DNA of 21,694 nt. It comes from JAWVZU01 sp033722075 (GTDB lineage Bacteria; Pseudomonadota; Gammaproteobacteria; Xanthomonadales; SZUA-38). Position numbers and translations under genes: made by a program. Position 1 is the first letter of the stretch; each line of letters begins with the position of its first letter. The notes below the pieces were generated by a model. It ran no database searches. It saw nothing but the letters and a program-made list of their open reading frames with translations, and had not been told where the DNA came from. The stretch lies in assembly GCA_033722075.1 (NCBI GenBank), contig JAWVZU010000027.1, positions 1 through 21,694 on the forward strand. The letters run 5' to 3'. Shown one piece after another: positions 14,718 through 21,694 of this stretch.

Positions 14718-16043
14718 ATGATGGCTCGACTGATCGTATTCCTTGTTCTGTTGTCTTTTGCCGGGGTGACCTGGGGCGACGACGAGCGCATTCCGAGCAT
14801 GCAGATCGTCGAAGACTGGCTGGAGGCGGACTACGGCATCCTTGGCAGCGATACGCTCGCCTCGATCGACCTGCTGGAGGCCGATGTCCGCCAGACCGAA
14901 TCGCTTTTCGGGCCGGACAGCGCCAACCACGGTCGGGCCCTGGCAAAGCTGGGCGTCACGCGTTTTCTCGGCGGGGACCGAAAGGCCGCGGTGGCTGATC
15001 TGGAGAGGGCGGTCCGGATCCTCTCCGGGGCGGAGGGGCTGTACGATCGGCAGTTGATCGCCCCCTATTTCTTCCTGGGACTTGCCCTGCAGTCGGTGGG
15101 TGACCCGGAAGCCGGTGCGGACGCGCTGTCCCGGGCGCAGCAGGTGGCCCAGCGCGCTGACGGCAGCCATTCGGAAGACCAGATTCCGATCCTCTATGCG
15201 AAAGCTCACGGCGAACAGCAGCGTGGCAATCTACTGGTCGCCGAGAACCTCCATCGGACAGCGTACAAGCTCCACCGGGAAGCCTACGGGGATCTCAGCC
15301 CCGAGGCCATCGGCGCCGCGGATAGACTGGGTCGCTGGTTGCGAAGCATCGGCGATTACACCGGCGCGCTGAGCCTTTACCGGTCGGCGATGATCGAGCT
15401 GCAGGGCAAGCGCGGCCCCGATGTCCCGGCCGTGCTGCCGTTGCTGTTGGGCAAGTCCAATGCCTACCTGGGTGGTCCGTTTTCACGCCGATCCTTCAAG
15501 ATGCACCAGCGCGTCATCAAGCTGATGAAGAAGCATCCCGACGTGTTTTCCAGAAACCGGCTGATTGCGGCGCTGGTCGAATACGGGGACCTCCTCATGC
15601 GCTTTTCCTACGAGCGGGCTGCGACCCGTCGCTATGTGGAGGCCTGGGAAGTGGCGGATGCCGGCGGCAGCGCCTATGCGGACTGGAAGGCCTATCTCGC
15701 CGAGCCGAGAATCGTGCGCTTCAATTCGCTCATCCCCGCTTCGCGCAGTGAAGAAGAGGCCGACTATTTCCGCCTGGTCTTTGACATCAGCTTCGACGGA
15801 CGCCCCAAGGAGATCGAACTGGCGGACTCGGACGCGCCGGGCGAACTGCAGTTCTACGTGCCGAACATCTTCCGCAACCAGGTGCGCTTTCGACCCCGCA
15901 TCATCGACGGGGAGGCGGTCCGCACGGATGACCACTCCATCACCATGCAGTTCGGAACCGTGCCCACCAACGCCCCCTATGTGAACTCGATCTTCGATCT
16001 GCCCGAGCAGGTCGGCGGGTTCAGTTTCCGTACGCCGCTCTGA
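14718..16043 (+). CDS. secreted TPR protein with TonB C-terminal-like domain
   Basis: A 441-residue exported protein. A signal peptide (MMARLIVFLVLLSFAGVTWG) is followed by tandem helical repeats of tetratricopeptide type. The clearest are around 70-102 (HGRALAKLGVTRFLGGDRKAA), 114-147 and 203-230 (LGRWLRSIGDYTGALSLYRS). The last 95 residues (about 348-412) look like a TonB C-terminal domain: DYFRLVFDISFDGRPKEIEL, then FRPRIIDGE (391-399), the usual WRFRPR-D-G position. There is no N-terminal membrane anchor typical of TonB itself, so it is not a standard energy transducer. The start at 14718 has GGGG 7 nt upstream, and ATG at 14721 is equally possible. Role unknown, probably a periplasmic protein-interaction scaffold. 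It converges on recG. Confidence 0.78.
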   Translation: MMARLIVFLVLLSFAGVTWGDDERIPSMQIVEDWLEADYGILGSDTLASIDLLEADVRQTESLFGPDSANHGRALAKLGVTRFLGGDRKAAVADLERAVRILSGAEGLYDRQLIAPYFFLGLALQSVGDPEAGADALSRAQQVAQRADGSHSEDQIPILYAKAHGEQQRGNLLVAENLHRTAYKLHREAYGDLSPEAIGAADRLGRWLRSIGDYTGALSLYRSAMIELQGKRGPDVPAVLPLLLGKSNAYLGGPFSRRSFKMHQRVIKLMKKHPDVFSRNRLIAALVEYGDLLMRFSYERAATRRYVEAWEVADAGGSAYADWKAYLAEPRIVRFNSLIPASRSEEEADYFRLVFDISFDGRPKEIELADSDAPGELQFYVPNIFRNQVRFRPRIIDGEAVRTDDHSITMQFGTVPTNAPYVNSIFDLPEQVGGFSFRTPL

Positions 16044-16048
16044 TGGCC

Positions 16049-16232
16049 AGCCTGGATGTTGCATGAGGGGTCGGGATTTCCGGTCAAGCTCGCGACGGCC
16101 CTCGAGCTTGGGCGGAAAACCGACAGCGCGCAAATCGTTCACCCCGATTGACGCACCAGCCCTGATCATAAGCGACTGATTCAACTAAACTCTTGTCAGT
16201 GATGCGCGCGTCCCTTGTGCAACATCCAGGCT
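16049..16232. mobile_element. 184-bp MITE-like element with inverted ends
   Basis: AGCCTGGATGTTGCA (16049-16063) is repeated exactly as its reverse complement at 16218-16232. Similarity continues inward (AGGG on both sides), giving imperfect ends of about 22 bp. Inside is a second hairpin of 16-nt arms with a 2-nt mismatch (16077-16118, core CAAGCTCG and CGAGCTTG). The element starts 5 nt after the TPR stop and supplies the last two bases of the recG TAG. No transposase is encoded, although a short minus-strand frame begins at an ATG inside it. No clear target duplication is visible, and I cannot assign an IS family. Confidence 0.55.
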
Positions 16233-18282
16233 AGACTGACCCGTAACGGGTCGCGTCGCCCACCCAGCGGCGGATGAGCGGGGTCACGCGTTCGGGATGG
16301 TCCGCTTCGATCTCTGCGGCCAGGCGCCCGACCGAATCGAGGATGGAGCGATCGCGGCTCAGATCGGCGATGCGAAACTGCATGGCACCGGTTTGCCGGG
16401 TTCCGAGTACTTCGCCGGGTCCGCGCAGTTCCAGGTCCTTGCGGGCGATCTCGAATCCGTCATTGGTGCGCCGCATGACGTCGAGACGTTGCCTGGCCAT
16501 CTCGGTCAGCGGTCCGTGGTACATCAGCACGCAGGTGCTTTGTTCCGCGCCGCGCCCGACGCGACCCCGGAGCTGATGGAGCTGGGACAGGCCGAGGCGT
16601 TCCGCATTCTCGATGATCATCAGACTCGCATTCGGCACGTCGACGCCGACTTCGATGACGGTCGTTGCCACCAGCAGCCGGATTTCGCCGCGCTTGAAGG
16701 CGGCCATCACCGAGTCCTTCTCCTCGCCCTTCAGGCGCCCATGGACCAGGCCCACGGCCAACCCCTCGAGCTCCTGACTAAGACGGTCCGCAGTCGCCGT
16801 CGCCGCCTCGGCCTGCAACAGCTCCGATTCCTCTACCAGAGTGCAGACCCAGTAGACCTGGCGGCCTTCCTGGCATGCCGCGGCCACCCGCTCGATGACC
16901 TCGTTGCGGCGGGCGTCACTGATCGCGACGGTCGTCACCGGCCGCCGACCCGGCGGCAGTTCATCGATGACCGAAACGTCCAGGTCGGCGTAGGCGGTCA
17001 TGGCCAGGGTGCGGGGAATCGGGGTGGCGGTCATGATCAGCTGGTGGGGCACCAGGTCGGCACCGGCGCCCTTGTCCCGGAGCTTCAGTCGCTGGCGAAC
17101 GCCGAAGCGGTGTTGCTCATCGACGATGACCAGCCCGAGCCGATCGAAGACCACGGCTTCTTCCATCAGGGCGTGGGTGCCCACGGCCAGCGGTGCGCCC
17201 CCGGCCAGCCCCTCGAGCACTTCCTTGCGCTTGCGCCCCTTGATTCGGCTGGACAGCCAAAGCACGTCGATGCCCAGCGGTTCGAACCACTCGCGCAATG
17301 TGTTCAGGTGCTGTTCGGCAAGGATCTCGGTGGGGGCCGAAAGCGCCACCTGGAAGCCGCCCGCGATGCAGCGAGCCGCGGCCAGCGCGGCAACGGCCGT
17401 CTTGCCCGCGCCGACGTCCCCGTGGAGCAGTCGCAGCATGGGCACCGGCTGGGCGAGATCGTCCGAGATCTCTGCCGAGACCCGCTCCTGCGCGGCGGTC
17501 AGCCGAAACGGCAATTGCCCGAGTAGAGCCTCAACCAGGTCGGCCTCGACATCCAGAGCGGGTGCGCCATGACTGCGCGTCTGGGCCCGGATGACCGCCA
17601 TGCTGAGCCGGTGGGCCACGAGTTCTTCGAAAGCCAGTCGCTGCTGGGCCGGGTGAATGCCCTCCGCAAGTGCCCCCAGGTCGGCGTCCGGGGGCGGATG
17701 ATGGACGTATTGCAGGGCGTCCGAGAGATCATAGGCCTGTCCCTCCGGCAACAGCTCCTCCACCGGGACGGCTTCCAATGCGGCGCTCACGATGCGACGC
17801 AGCATCGCCTGGCCCACGCCCTCGGTCATGGGATAGACCGGGGTCAGACTGGCTTCCACCTGGACCTCGGTTCCGGGTGCGATGACGCTGTATTCGGGAT
17901 GAACGATCTCCAGGCCGTCGTAGCCGGCGCGGACCTCGCCGTAGCAGAGCAGCGTGGGCCTGCGGCGAAACATGCGCTGCTGGTTCGGATAGAAATTGAA
18001 GAACCGCAGCGTGATTCGCCCGGTGCCGTCGTCGAGGACGCAGATCATCGAGCGGCGGTTTCTCCCCACAGTCACGGTCGATACCACTTCGCCCTGGAGC
18101 AGGAGTCGGGCGCCGGGCCTCACACTGTGGATGGGGTGGATTCGCGTCCGGTCCTCATAGCGCAGCGGCAAGTGAAACAGGGCATCAGCGCATCGATGCA
18201 ATCCGAGCTTGGCGAGCTTCTCGGCGACCTTCGGCCCGACGCCGGGCAGGGACGTGATCGGCGCGTCCGCGTTCAGATTCAT
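16231..18282 (-). CDS. recG: ATP-dependent DNA helicase RecG
   Basis: Reverses stalled replication forks and processes branched recombination intermediates. The 683 residues are close to the E. coli length of 693. The N-terminal wedge begins ITSLPGVGPKVAEKLAKLGL and LFHLPLRYEDRT (36-46), followed by the OB fold (about 55-140). Helicase motifs include Walker A GDVGAGKT (288-295), DEQHRFG (388-394), TATPIPRTLAM (418-428) and, further on, ATTVIEVGVDVPNA and LHQLRGRVGRG. The end RWVGDATRYGSV aligns with the normal RecG end, so it is not truncated by the inverted-repeat element that abuts it. The start at 18282 is set by homology, since no good ribosome site is seen. ridA ends 21 nt upstream on the same strand, a common pairing. 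Confidence 0.97.
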   Translation of the reverse strand: MNLNADAPITSLPGVGPKVAEKLAKLGLHRCADALFHLPLRYEDRTRIHPIHSVRPGARLLLQGEVVSTVTVGRNRRSMICVLDDGTGRITLRFFNFYPNQQRMFRRRPTLLCYGEVRAGYDGLEIVHPEYSVIAPGTEVQVEASLTPVYPMTEGVGQAMLRRIVSAALEAVPVEELLPEGQAYDLSDALQYVHHPPPDADLGALAEGIHPAQQRLAFEELVAHRLSMAVIRAQTRSHGAPALDVEADLVEALLGQLPFRLTAAQERVSAEISDDLAQPVPMLRLLHGDVGAGKTAVAALAAARCIAGGFQVALSAPTEILAEQHLNTLREWFEPLGIDVLWLSSRIKGRKRKEVLEGLAGGAPLAVGTHALMEEAVVFDRLGLVIVDEQHRFGVRQRLKLRDKGAGADLVPHQLIMTATPIPRTLAMTAYADLDVSVIDELPPGRRPVTTVAISDARRNEVIERVAAACQEGRQVYWVCTLVEESELLQAEAATATADRLSQELEGLAVGLVHGRLKGEEKDSVMAAFKRGEIRLLVATTVIEVGVDVPNASLMIIENAERLGLSQLHQLRGRVGRGAEQSTCVLMYHGPLTEMARQRLDVMRRTNDGFEIARKDLELRGPGEVLGTRQTGAMQFRIADLSRDRSILDSVGRLAAEIEADHPERVTPLIRRWVGDATRYGSV

Positions 18283-18303
18283 CGGGAGGCCGTGATTGAT
18301 CGT

Positions 18304-18687
18304 TCAATCGACAACCGCGATCGCGTACATCTCCACCTGCGCACCCTTGGGCAACTCCTTGACGCCAATGGCGGCACGCGCCGGGTAGGGTTCGTCGAAA
18401 TACTCGCCCATGATTTCGTTGACCGTCGCGAAATGAACCAGGTCGGTGAGGTAGATGTTCAGCTTGACGACTCCGGAGAAATCGGTCCCGGCGGCTCTCA
18501 GCACCGAACGCAGGTTCCTGAAGACCTGCTGGCACTGGGCTCGAAAATCGGCGCCGACCAGCTGCATGGTCTCCGGATCAAGGGGAATCTGCCCCGAGAG
18601 ATACAGCGTGTCGCCGGCCTGCACGGCCTGGGAGTAGGTGCCGATCGCGGCTGGTGCCAGGTCGGTGGAAATGATCTTCCGTTCCAT
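18304..18687 (-). CDS. ridA: RidA family enamine/imine deaminase
   Basis: Hydrolyses reactive enamines and imines (such as 2-aminoacrylate) made by PLP enzymes, protecting the cell from their damage. The 127 residues are the standard length. Conserved features are IGTYSQAVQAGDTLYLSGQI (15-34), NIYLTDL (77-83), PYPARAAIGVKELPKGAQVEM with the substrate-binding R104, and E119. The ATG at 18687 has AGGAGAG 6 nt upstream, one of the best ribosome sites in the window. It decides against a longer frame that would overlap the upstream gene. It sits between recG (21 nt downstream) and an unrecognised gene (37 nt upstream), likely one transcript. In many gammaproteobacteria spoT-ridA-recG are neighbours; spoT is not here. 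Confidence 0.95.
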   Translation of the reverse strand: MERKIISTDLAPAAIGTYSQAVQAGDTLYLSGQIPLDPETMQLVGADFRAQCQQVFRNLRSVLRAAGTDFSGVVKLNIYLTDLVHFATVNEIMGEYFDEPYPARAAIGVKELPKGAQVEMYAIAVVD

Positions 18688-18724
18688 TGGTTTCTCTCCT
18701 GTTTCCTCGAACCTGCGACGCCGG

Positions 18725-19099
18725 CTACACGAGATAGGCCTCGCAGCGGTCCGTGGCCTTGCACAAGGTTCGGACCAGCTTGACCAGGTCCTCGCGGGTG
18801 ACCCGGTCGAGCGTCGGGATATCATCGCCGACCACCTGGCGCAGCAGCATCATGAGTTGCTTCTTGGACAGCTGATCGATGGAAATGGAGACTCGCGGAT
18901 CGATCGGGACGGCGAACAGTTCATCGAAGATCTGCGCATCGTCCATGCCCTTTCGCTTGAGTTCCCGATAGCGGTCGATCTGCTCCGGCTCCAGGGGCAC
19001 GGCGATCAGCGCATCGTCCTCATGGTCGCGATGTTTCCAGTTGCGCACCGCCAGCAGGCGACCGTCCGGGACCTCTTCGAAGATGTGGCGATCAGTCAT
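18725..19099 (-). CDS. hypothetical protein, unrecognised family
   Basis: A 124-residue acidic, soluble protein with no signal peptide, membrane segment or motif I recognise. The N-terminal part (MTDRHIFEEVPDGRLLAVRNW, with many His and Asp residues) reads like a strand-rich region. The C-terminal half is helical (IDQLSKKQLMMLLRQVV, then TREDLVKLVRTLCKATDRCEAY). G or C fill most third positions, and the spacing to ridA (37 nt) fits a real gene in the ridA-recG transcript. No clear Shine-Dalgarno precedes the ATG at 19099. It stands where spoT lies in many relatives but has no resemblance to SpoT. An inverted-repeat element lies upstream. Confidence 0.7.
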   Translation of the reverse strand: MTDRHIFEEVPDGRLLAVRNWKHRDHEDDALIAVPLEPEQIDRYRELKRKGMDDAQIFDELFAVPIDPRVSISIDQLSKKQLMMLLRQVVGDDIPTLDRVTREDLVKLVRTLCKATDRCEAYLV

Positions 19100-19172
19100 G
19101 TATTGATGTTAAGAGACCGGCCTACCGGGTGTCCATGCGCCACAGGCCATGAAAGCACGCGGTCGCTGAAAA

Positions 19173-19318
19173 GAGCGGGAACCATGAAAGTCATGAAAGA
19201 CATGAAAAGCGCAAGGGAAAAATGCGCGCGGCGCGCTTCCAACTCCCTTCTCTATTACGTTGTAGTCATCGTGTAGCGATTCCTTTCATGCGTTTCATGA
19301 CTTTCATGGTTCCTGCTC
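19173..19318. repeat. 146-bp inverted-repeat element built of CATGAAAG units
   Basis: The left arm (19173-19198) and right arm (19293-19318) are inverted copies over 26 bp with one G-T wobble. The inner 21 bp (19178-19198 and 19293-19313) are perfect. Each arm is made of iterated ATGAAA words (CCATGAAAG, TCATGAAAG, ACATGAAAA), and similarity continues inward for about 9 bp. The centre holds a GC-rich palindrome GCGCGCGGCGCGC and a run of A. It fills the 231-bp gap between egtB and the 124-residue gene. Similar ATGAA-iterated hairpins occur scattered in many bacterial genomes, and frames through them give spurious Met-Lys repeats. There is no gene in it. Confidence 0.7.
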
Positions 19319-19330
19319 TCATGGCGTTAG

Positions 19331-20581
19331 CTAGCGGGCCAGGCGGATCCCGCCGAACTGCCAGCGCATGTGGGGATAGAAGAAGTTGCGATAGGTGGAG
19401 CGCACGTGGTCGTCGGGCGTCGCGCAGCAGCCGCCGCGCATCACCATCTGGTTGCACATGAATTTGCCGTTGTACTCGCCGACCGCGCCGTCCGCGGCCT
19501 TGAAACCGGGGTAGGGCTCGTAGGCCGAACGCGTCCACTCCCAGGCGTCGCCGAAGAGTTGGTCGAGCTCGCTTCCGGCTGATGGCGCCGGATGCAGCAG
19601 GCCGGCGCCCCGGAAACGTCCCGTCACGGGTTGCGATCCCGCGGCGTGCTCCCATTCGAACTCCGTCGGAAGCCTCTGCCCGGCCCAGCTCGCAAAGGCG
19701 TCCGCTTCATAAAGACTGACATGCACGACCGGGGCTTCCGTGTCCACCGGTTGCAGACCGCCCAGGGTGAACTCGTGCCACTCGCCATCCCGCTCGACCC
19801 AGTACAGTGGGGCACGCCATCCAGCTTCCTGGATCTGGGCCCAGCCGTCACTCAGCCACAGGAGCGGTTTTTCGTAGCCCCCATCCGCCATGAACTCCAG
19901 GTACTCGCCGTTGGTCACCAGCCGGTTGGCCAGTTCGAAATCCTCGATGCGTCGCTTGTGGCGTGGGGTTTCGTTGTCGTAGACAAAGGACTCGCCCGTG
20001 GCACCGAATGCGTACTCGCCTCCGTGGAAGGTAGTCCAAGCGAGCGTTCCGGGCGGCGTGCCTTCGTGTGCGGGCGGCTGGTGATAGGCGGGAAAGAGCG
20101 GGCTCTGGAACAAGACGTGCTTGATGTCCATGAGCATCAGTTCCTGGTGCTGCTGCTCATGGTTGAGCCCCAGCTCAATCAGCTTGCGTCCGCTCGGGTC
20201 GATCTCGTCCCGTTCAAGCGCGTCTACCAGCGCGGCGTCCACAGAGCGGCGGAAGGCCAGGACTTCCGCCAAGGTCGGGCGCGTGACCAGGCCCCGCCGA
20301 GGTCGGGGATATTGCTTGCCGACCGCGTTGTAATAGGAATTGAACAGGTAATCGTATTCCGGATGAAAGGGCTCGTAGCCCGGCAGGCGGCCCAGGACGA
20401 AAGTCTCGAAAAACCATGTGACATGGGCGAGATGCCATTTGGTCGGGCTGACATCCGGCATCGACTGGACCACCTGGTCCTCGATGGTCAGGGGTTCGCA
20501 CAGCTGTTCGGTAGCCGCGCGCACTGCCCGGTAGCGAGCCGCGATGAGGTCGCCGGCCAGTTCCGTAGCGGGTAGGGACAT
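19331..20581 (-). CDS. egtB: hercynine oxygenase EgtB (ergothioneine biosynthesis)
   Basis: A mononuclear iron enzyme that joins hercynine to a cysteine-containing thiol via sulfoxide formation. The 416 residues comprise a DinB-like N-terminal domain with the iron ligands H50 (KWHLAHV) and H141/H145 in the HX3HXE motif NHEQQHQE, and a C-terminal FGE-sulfatase domain (about 180-416, ending RGGCCATP and YRNFFYPHMRWQFGGIRLA). The loop FNSYYNAVG (80-88) has a Tyr pair that may be catalytic, as in some EgtB enzymes (inference). SenA and OvoA are homologues, but no partner genes support them. The start at 20581 is typical for the family; an ATG at 20614 would add 11 residues. EgtD is not in the window. 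Confidence 0.9.
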   Translation of the reverse strand: MSLPATELAGDLIAARYRAVRAATEQLCEPLTIEDQVVQSMPDVSPTKWHLAHVTWFFETFVLGRLPGYEPFHPEYDYLFNSYYNAVGKQYPRPRRGLVTRPTLAEVLAFRRSVDAALVDALERDEIDPSGRKLIELGLNHEQQHQELMLMDIKHVLFQSPLFPAYHQPPAHEGTPPGTLAWTTFHGGEYAFGATGESFVYDNETPRHKRRIEDFELANRLVTNGEYLEFMADGGYEKPLLWLSDGWAQIQEAGWRAPLYWVERDGEWHEFTLGGLQPVDTEAPVVHVSLYEADAFASWAGQRLPTEFEWEHAAGSQPVTGRFRGAGLLHPAPSAGSELDQLFGDAWEWTRSAYEPYPGFKAADGAVGEYNGKFMCNQMVMRGGCCATPDDHVRSTYRNFFYPHMRWQFGGIRLAR

Positions 20582-20584
20582 GAA

Positions 20585-20612
20585 GGGGTTTTCTGTTGTC
20601 GGCGAAAACCCC
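20585..20612. promoter_or_regulatory. perfect 9-bp inverted repeat at the egtB start
   Basis: GGGGTTTTC (20585-20593) and GAAAACCCC (20604-20612) are exact inverted copies with a 10-nt loop. The repeat lies between two possible egtB start codons (20581 and 20614) and 44 nt before the divergent methyltransferase start. Beside it, on the minus strand, is a good -10 box TACAAT (20618-20613), without a clear -35. The repeat could be an operator overlapping the transcription start or a leader hairpin. Confidence 0.45.
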
Positions 20613-20655
20613 ATTGTACCATTGCCCCACCGATTGCACGGAAGGCCTGACCGGC

Positions 20656-21405
20656 ATGGATGTAGAGACCGAAGTACTGAAACGCGAGTGGTTCTACCCG
20701 TATGAACTGCCATCCGGGCAGGTTGCCCCGACCTACCATGGGGGGCGCCTGGATGCGATCCACGCGACCCGGCTGGCGATGATGAACCGGGTGATCGACC
20801 GCGAGTACGGCGCCTCCCTGGACGGAAAGACCGCGATCGACCTCGCCTGCCACCAGGGCTTCTTCTCCACCCAGCTTGCGCGTCGCGGCTGCGAAGTGCT
20901 GGGCATCGATGCCCGCCAGTCACACGTCGAGGACAGCAACCTGATCGCTGAGGCGCTGGAGCTCCCCAACATGCGCGCCCGCCTGAGCGACGTGCACGCG
21001 TTGGAGCCCGACGAGCTTGGCCGCTTCGATATCGTCCTTATGCTGGGCCTGATCTACCATCTGGAGAACCCGGTCGGCGCGATCCGAACTGCCCATGCGC
21101 TGACCAAAAAGGTCTGTTTGATCGAGACCCAGGTTGTCCCGCACCTTTCCGGCCCCGTGGACTGGGGCAACCACACTTTCGTCAAGGAGCTCAAGGGCTG
21201 TTTCGGCATCATCGACGAGACCCACGAGACCCACGGCCCCGAGGCGAGCACGCTCGGCATCTGCCTGGCTCCAAGCACGCCGGCACTGTTGTGGATCATG
21301 GAAAAGGTCGGCTTCGACCGCGTCGAACTTGTTCCTCCGCCGGATAACGCCTACGAGCAGCACCGCTTCGGCAAGCGGGTGATGGTTGCGGGGTTTCGGG
21401 ATTAG
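20656..21405 (+). CDS. CmoB-like class I SAM-dependent methyltransferase
   Basis: A 249-residue Rossmann-fold methyltransferase. Motif I is AIDLACHQGFFS (60-71), the ribose-binding acid is D85 in VLGIDAR, and the post-I/IV region is FDIVLMLGLIYHLENP (124-139). The YH before L-E-N-P resembles the tRNA U34 enzyme CmoB (DUF1698 group), but CmoB is longer and has a distinct N-terminal region, so I do not assign tRNA as substrate. It is not EgtD by sequence. The ATG at 20656 has GGAAGG 10 nt upstream; a TTG at 20596 would give 20 more residues of poor character. It is divergent from egtB with 74 bp between starts, so shared control is possible. Confidence 0.82.
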   Translation: MDVETEVLKREWFYPYELPSGQVAPTYHGGRLDAIHATRLAMMNRVIDREYGASLDGKTAIDLACHQGFFSTQLARRGCEVLGIDARQSHVEDSNLIAEALELPNMRARLSDVHALEPDELGRFDIVLMLGLIYHLENPVGAIRTAHALTKKVCLIETQVVPHLSGPVDWGNHTFVKELKGCFGIIDETHETHGPEASTLGICLAPSTPALLWIMEKVGFDRVELVPPPDNAYEQHRFGKRVMVAGFRD

Positions 21406-21433
21406 TCGCCCTGTTGGACGTGGATCGAATTCC

Positions 21434-21635
21434 GAATTCCGGACACCCAAAATTCGGAATTCCGGACACCCAAGGATCAAAGCGGATTGCGCCGAATTCC
21501 GGCACCCAACGAATTCCGCGAAACGAGTTCCCGCGAATTCCGGACACCCCGCAACGACGAATTCCGGACACCCAACGAATTCCGCGAAACGAGTTCCCGC
21601 GAATTCCGGACACCCCGCGAATATTCCGGACACCC
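21434..21635. repeat. array of seven GAATTCCGGACACCC-type repeats
   Basis: Six copies of GAATTCCGGACACCC (one lacking an A) begin at 21434, 21457, 21494, 21535, 21559 and 21601, and a seventh, partial copy is at 21622-21635. Spacing is irregular. A 50-nt unit (21503-21552) recurs perfectly at 21569-21618, 66 nt later. The array contrasts with the flanking coding DNA by its many EcoRI-like GAATTC words. Similar GGGTGTCCGGAATTC repeats are, as far as I recall, found near REP-type transposase genes in gammaproteobacteria. The array may run on past the window: bases 21636-21694 hold one more GAATTCC and nothing else I recognise. Confidence 0.75.
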
Positions 21636-21694
21636 AATGAATTCCAATGGGATTCGGCGTGACTAAAGCGAGAGCTTCTAGCTAATTCGCAGAG

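Noticed and set aside
19178..19273. Short plus-strand peptide of Met-Lys repeats
   Set aside because: It is a translation of the ATGAAA-iterated DNA element, has no ribosome site and matches the pattern of spurious annotations over such repeats.
21434..21635. CRISPR array
   Set aside because: Repeats are 15 nt, spacings are irregular, the intervals are themselves duplicated, and no cas genes are near.
21386..21640. Repetitive peptide frames over the right-edge repeats
   Set aside because: The Asn-Ser-Gly-His-Pro repeats arise simply from translating the 15-nt DNA repeat; both strands give such frames and neither has a ribosome site.

Overview
The window is a high-GC chromosomal segment from what looks like a gammaproteobacterium. 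The evidence is the set of families present: DUF1820 and DUF3192 proteins, a GspA/GspB (ExeA/ExeB) pair, a DcaP-like porin, and recG next to ridA. I lean towards a Chromatiales, Xanthomonadales or Wenzhouxiangella-like lineage, but that is inference. Most of the DNA is densely packed core metabolism and housekeeping. I found no rRNA, tRNA, CRISPR array, phage module or intact transposase.

Layout. At the left edge (56-2658, minus) an AMP-forming acetyl-CoA synthetase gene (acs) overlaps a NarL/LuxR-type response regulator by 4 nt. It is divergent from a DcaP-like outer-membrane porin (2826-4163, plus), and a 44-nt near-perfect dyad lies almost midway between the two start codons. Next come a DUF456 membrane protein (minus) and a class II aldolase/adducin-like protein (plus), transcribed divergently. 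A minus-strand run follows: putA (8819-11968), gspA, gspB, a rhomboid protease and a DUF1820 protein. Within it gspA to DUF1820 are nearly gapless. Upstream of putA are a strong hairpin and a DUF3192 lipoprotein gene. Fructose-1,6-bisphosphatase (fbp) follows with a near-consensus sigma-70 promoter, and a divergent crotonase-family gene. A secreted TPR protein with a TonB-C-like end converges on recG, and the two stop codons are separated by a 184-bp element with inverted ends. recG, ridA and an unrecognised 124-residue gene form a minus-strand group. The right end holds egtB (hercynine oxygenase), a divergent CmoB-like methyltransferase, and an array of short repeats.

How the genes fit together. 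acs with its predicted regulator, putA and fbp together suggest growth on acetate and amino acids with gluconeogenesis. GspA and GspB point to a type II secretion system whose core genes lie elsewhere. EgtB points to ergothioneine-type thiol-histidine chemistry, but no EgtD is present here.

I did not find a convincing new multi-gene system. The most unusual material is non-coding: the dyad between acs and the porin, the MITE-like element at 16049-16232, the CATGAAAG inverted-repeat element at 19173-19318 (with a possible degenerate relative near 5390-5514), the hairpin in front of putA, and the repeat array with a perfect 50-nt duplication at 21434-21635.
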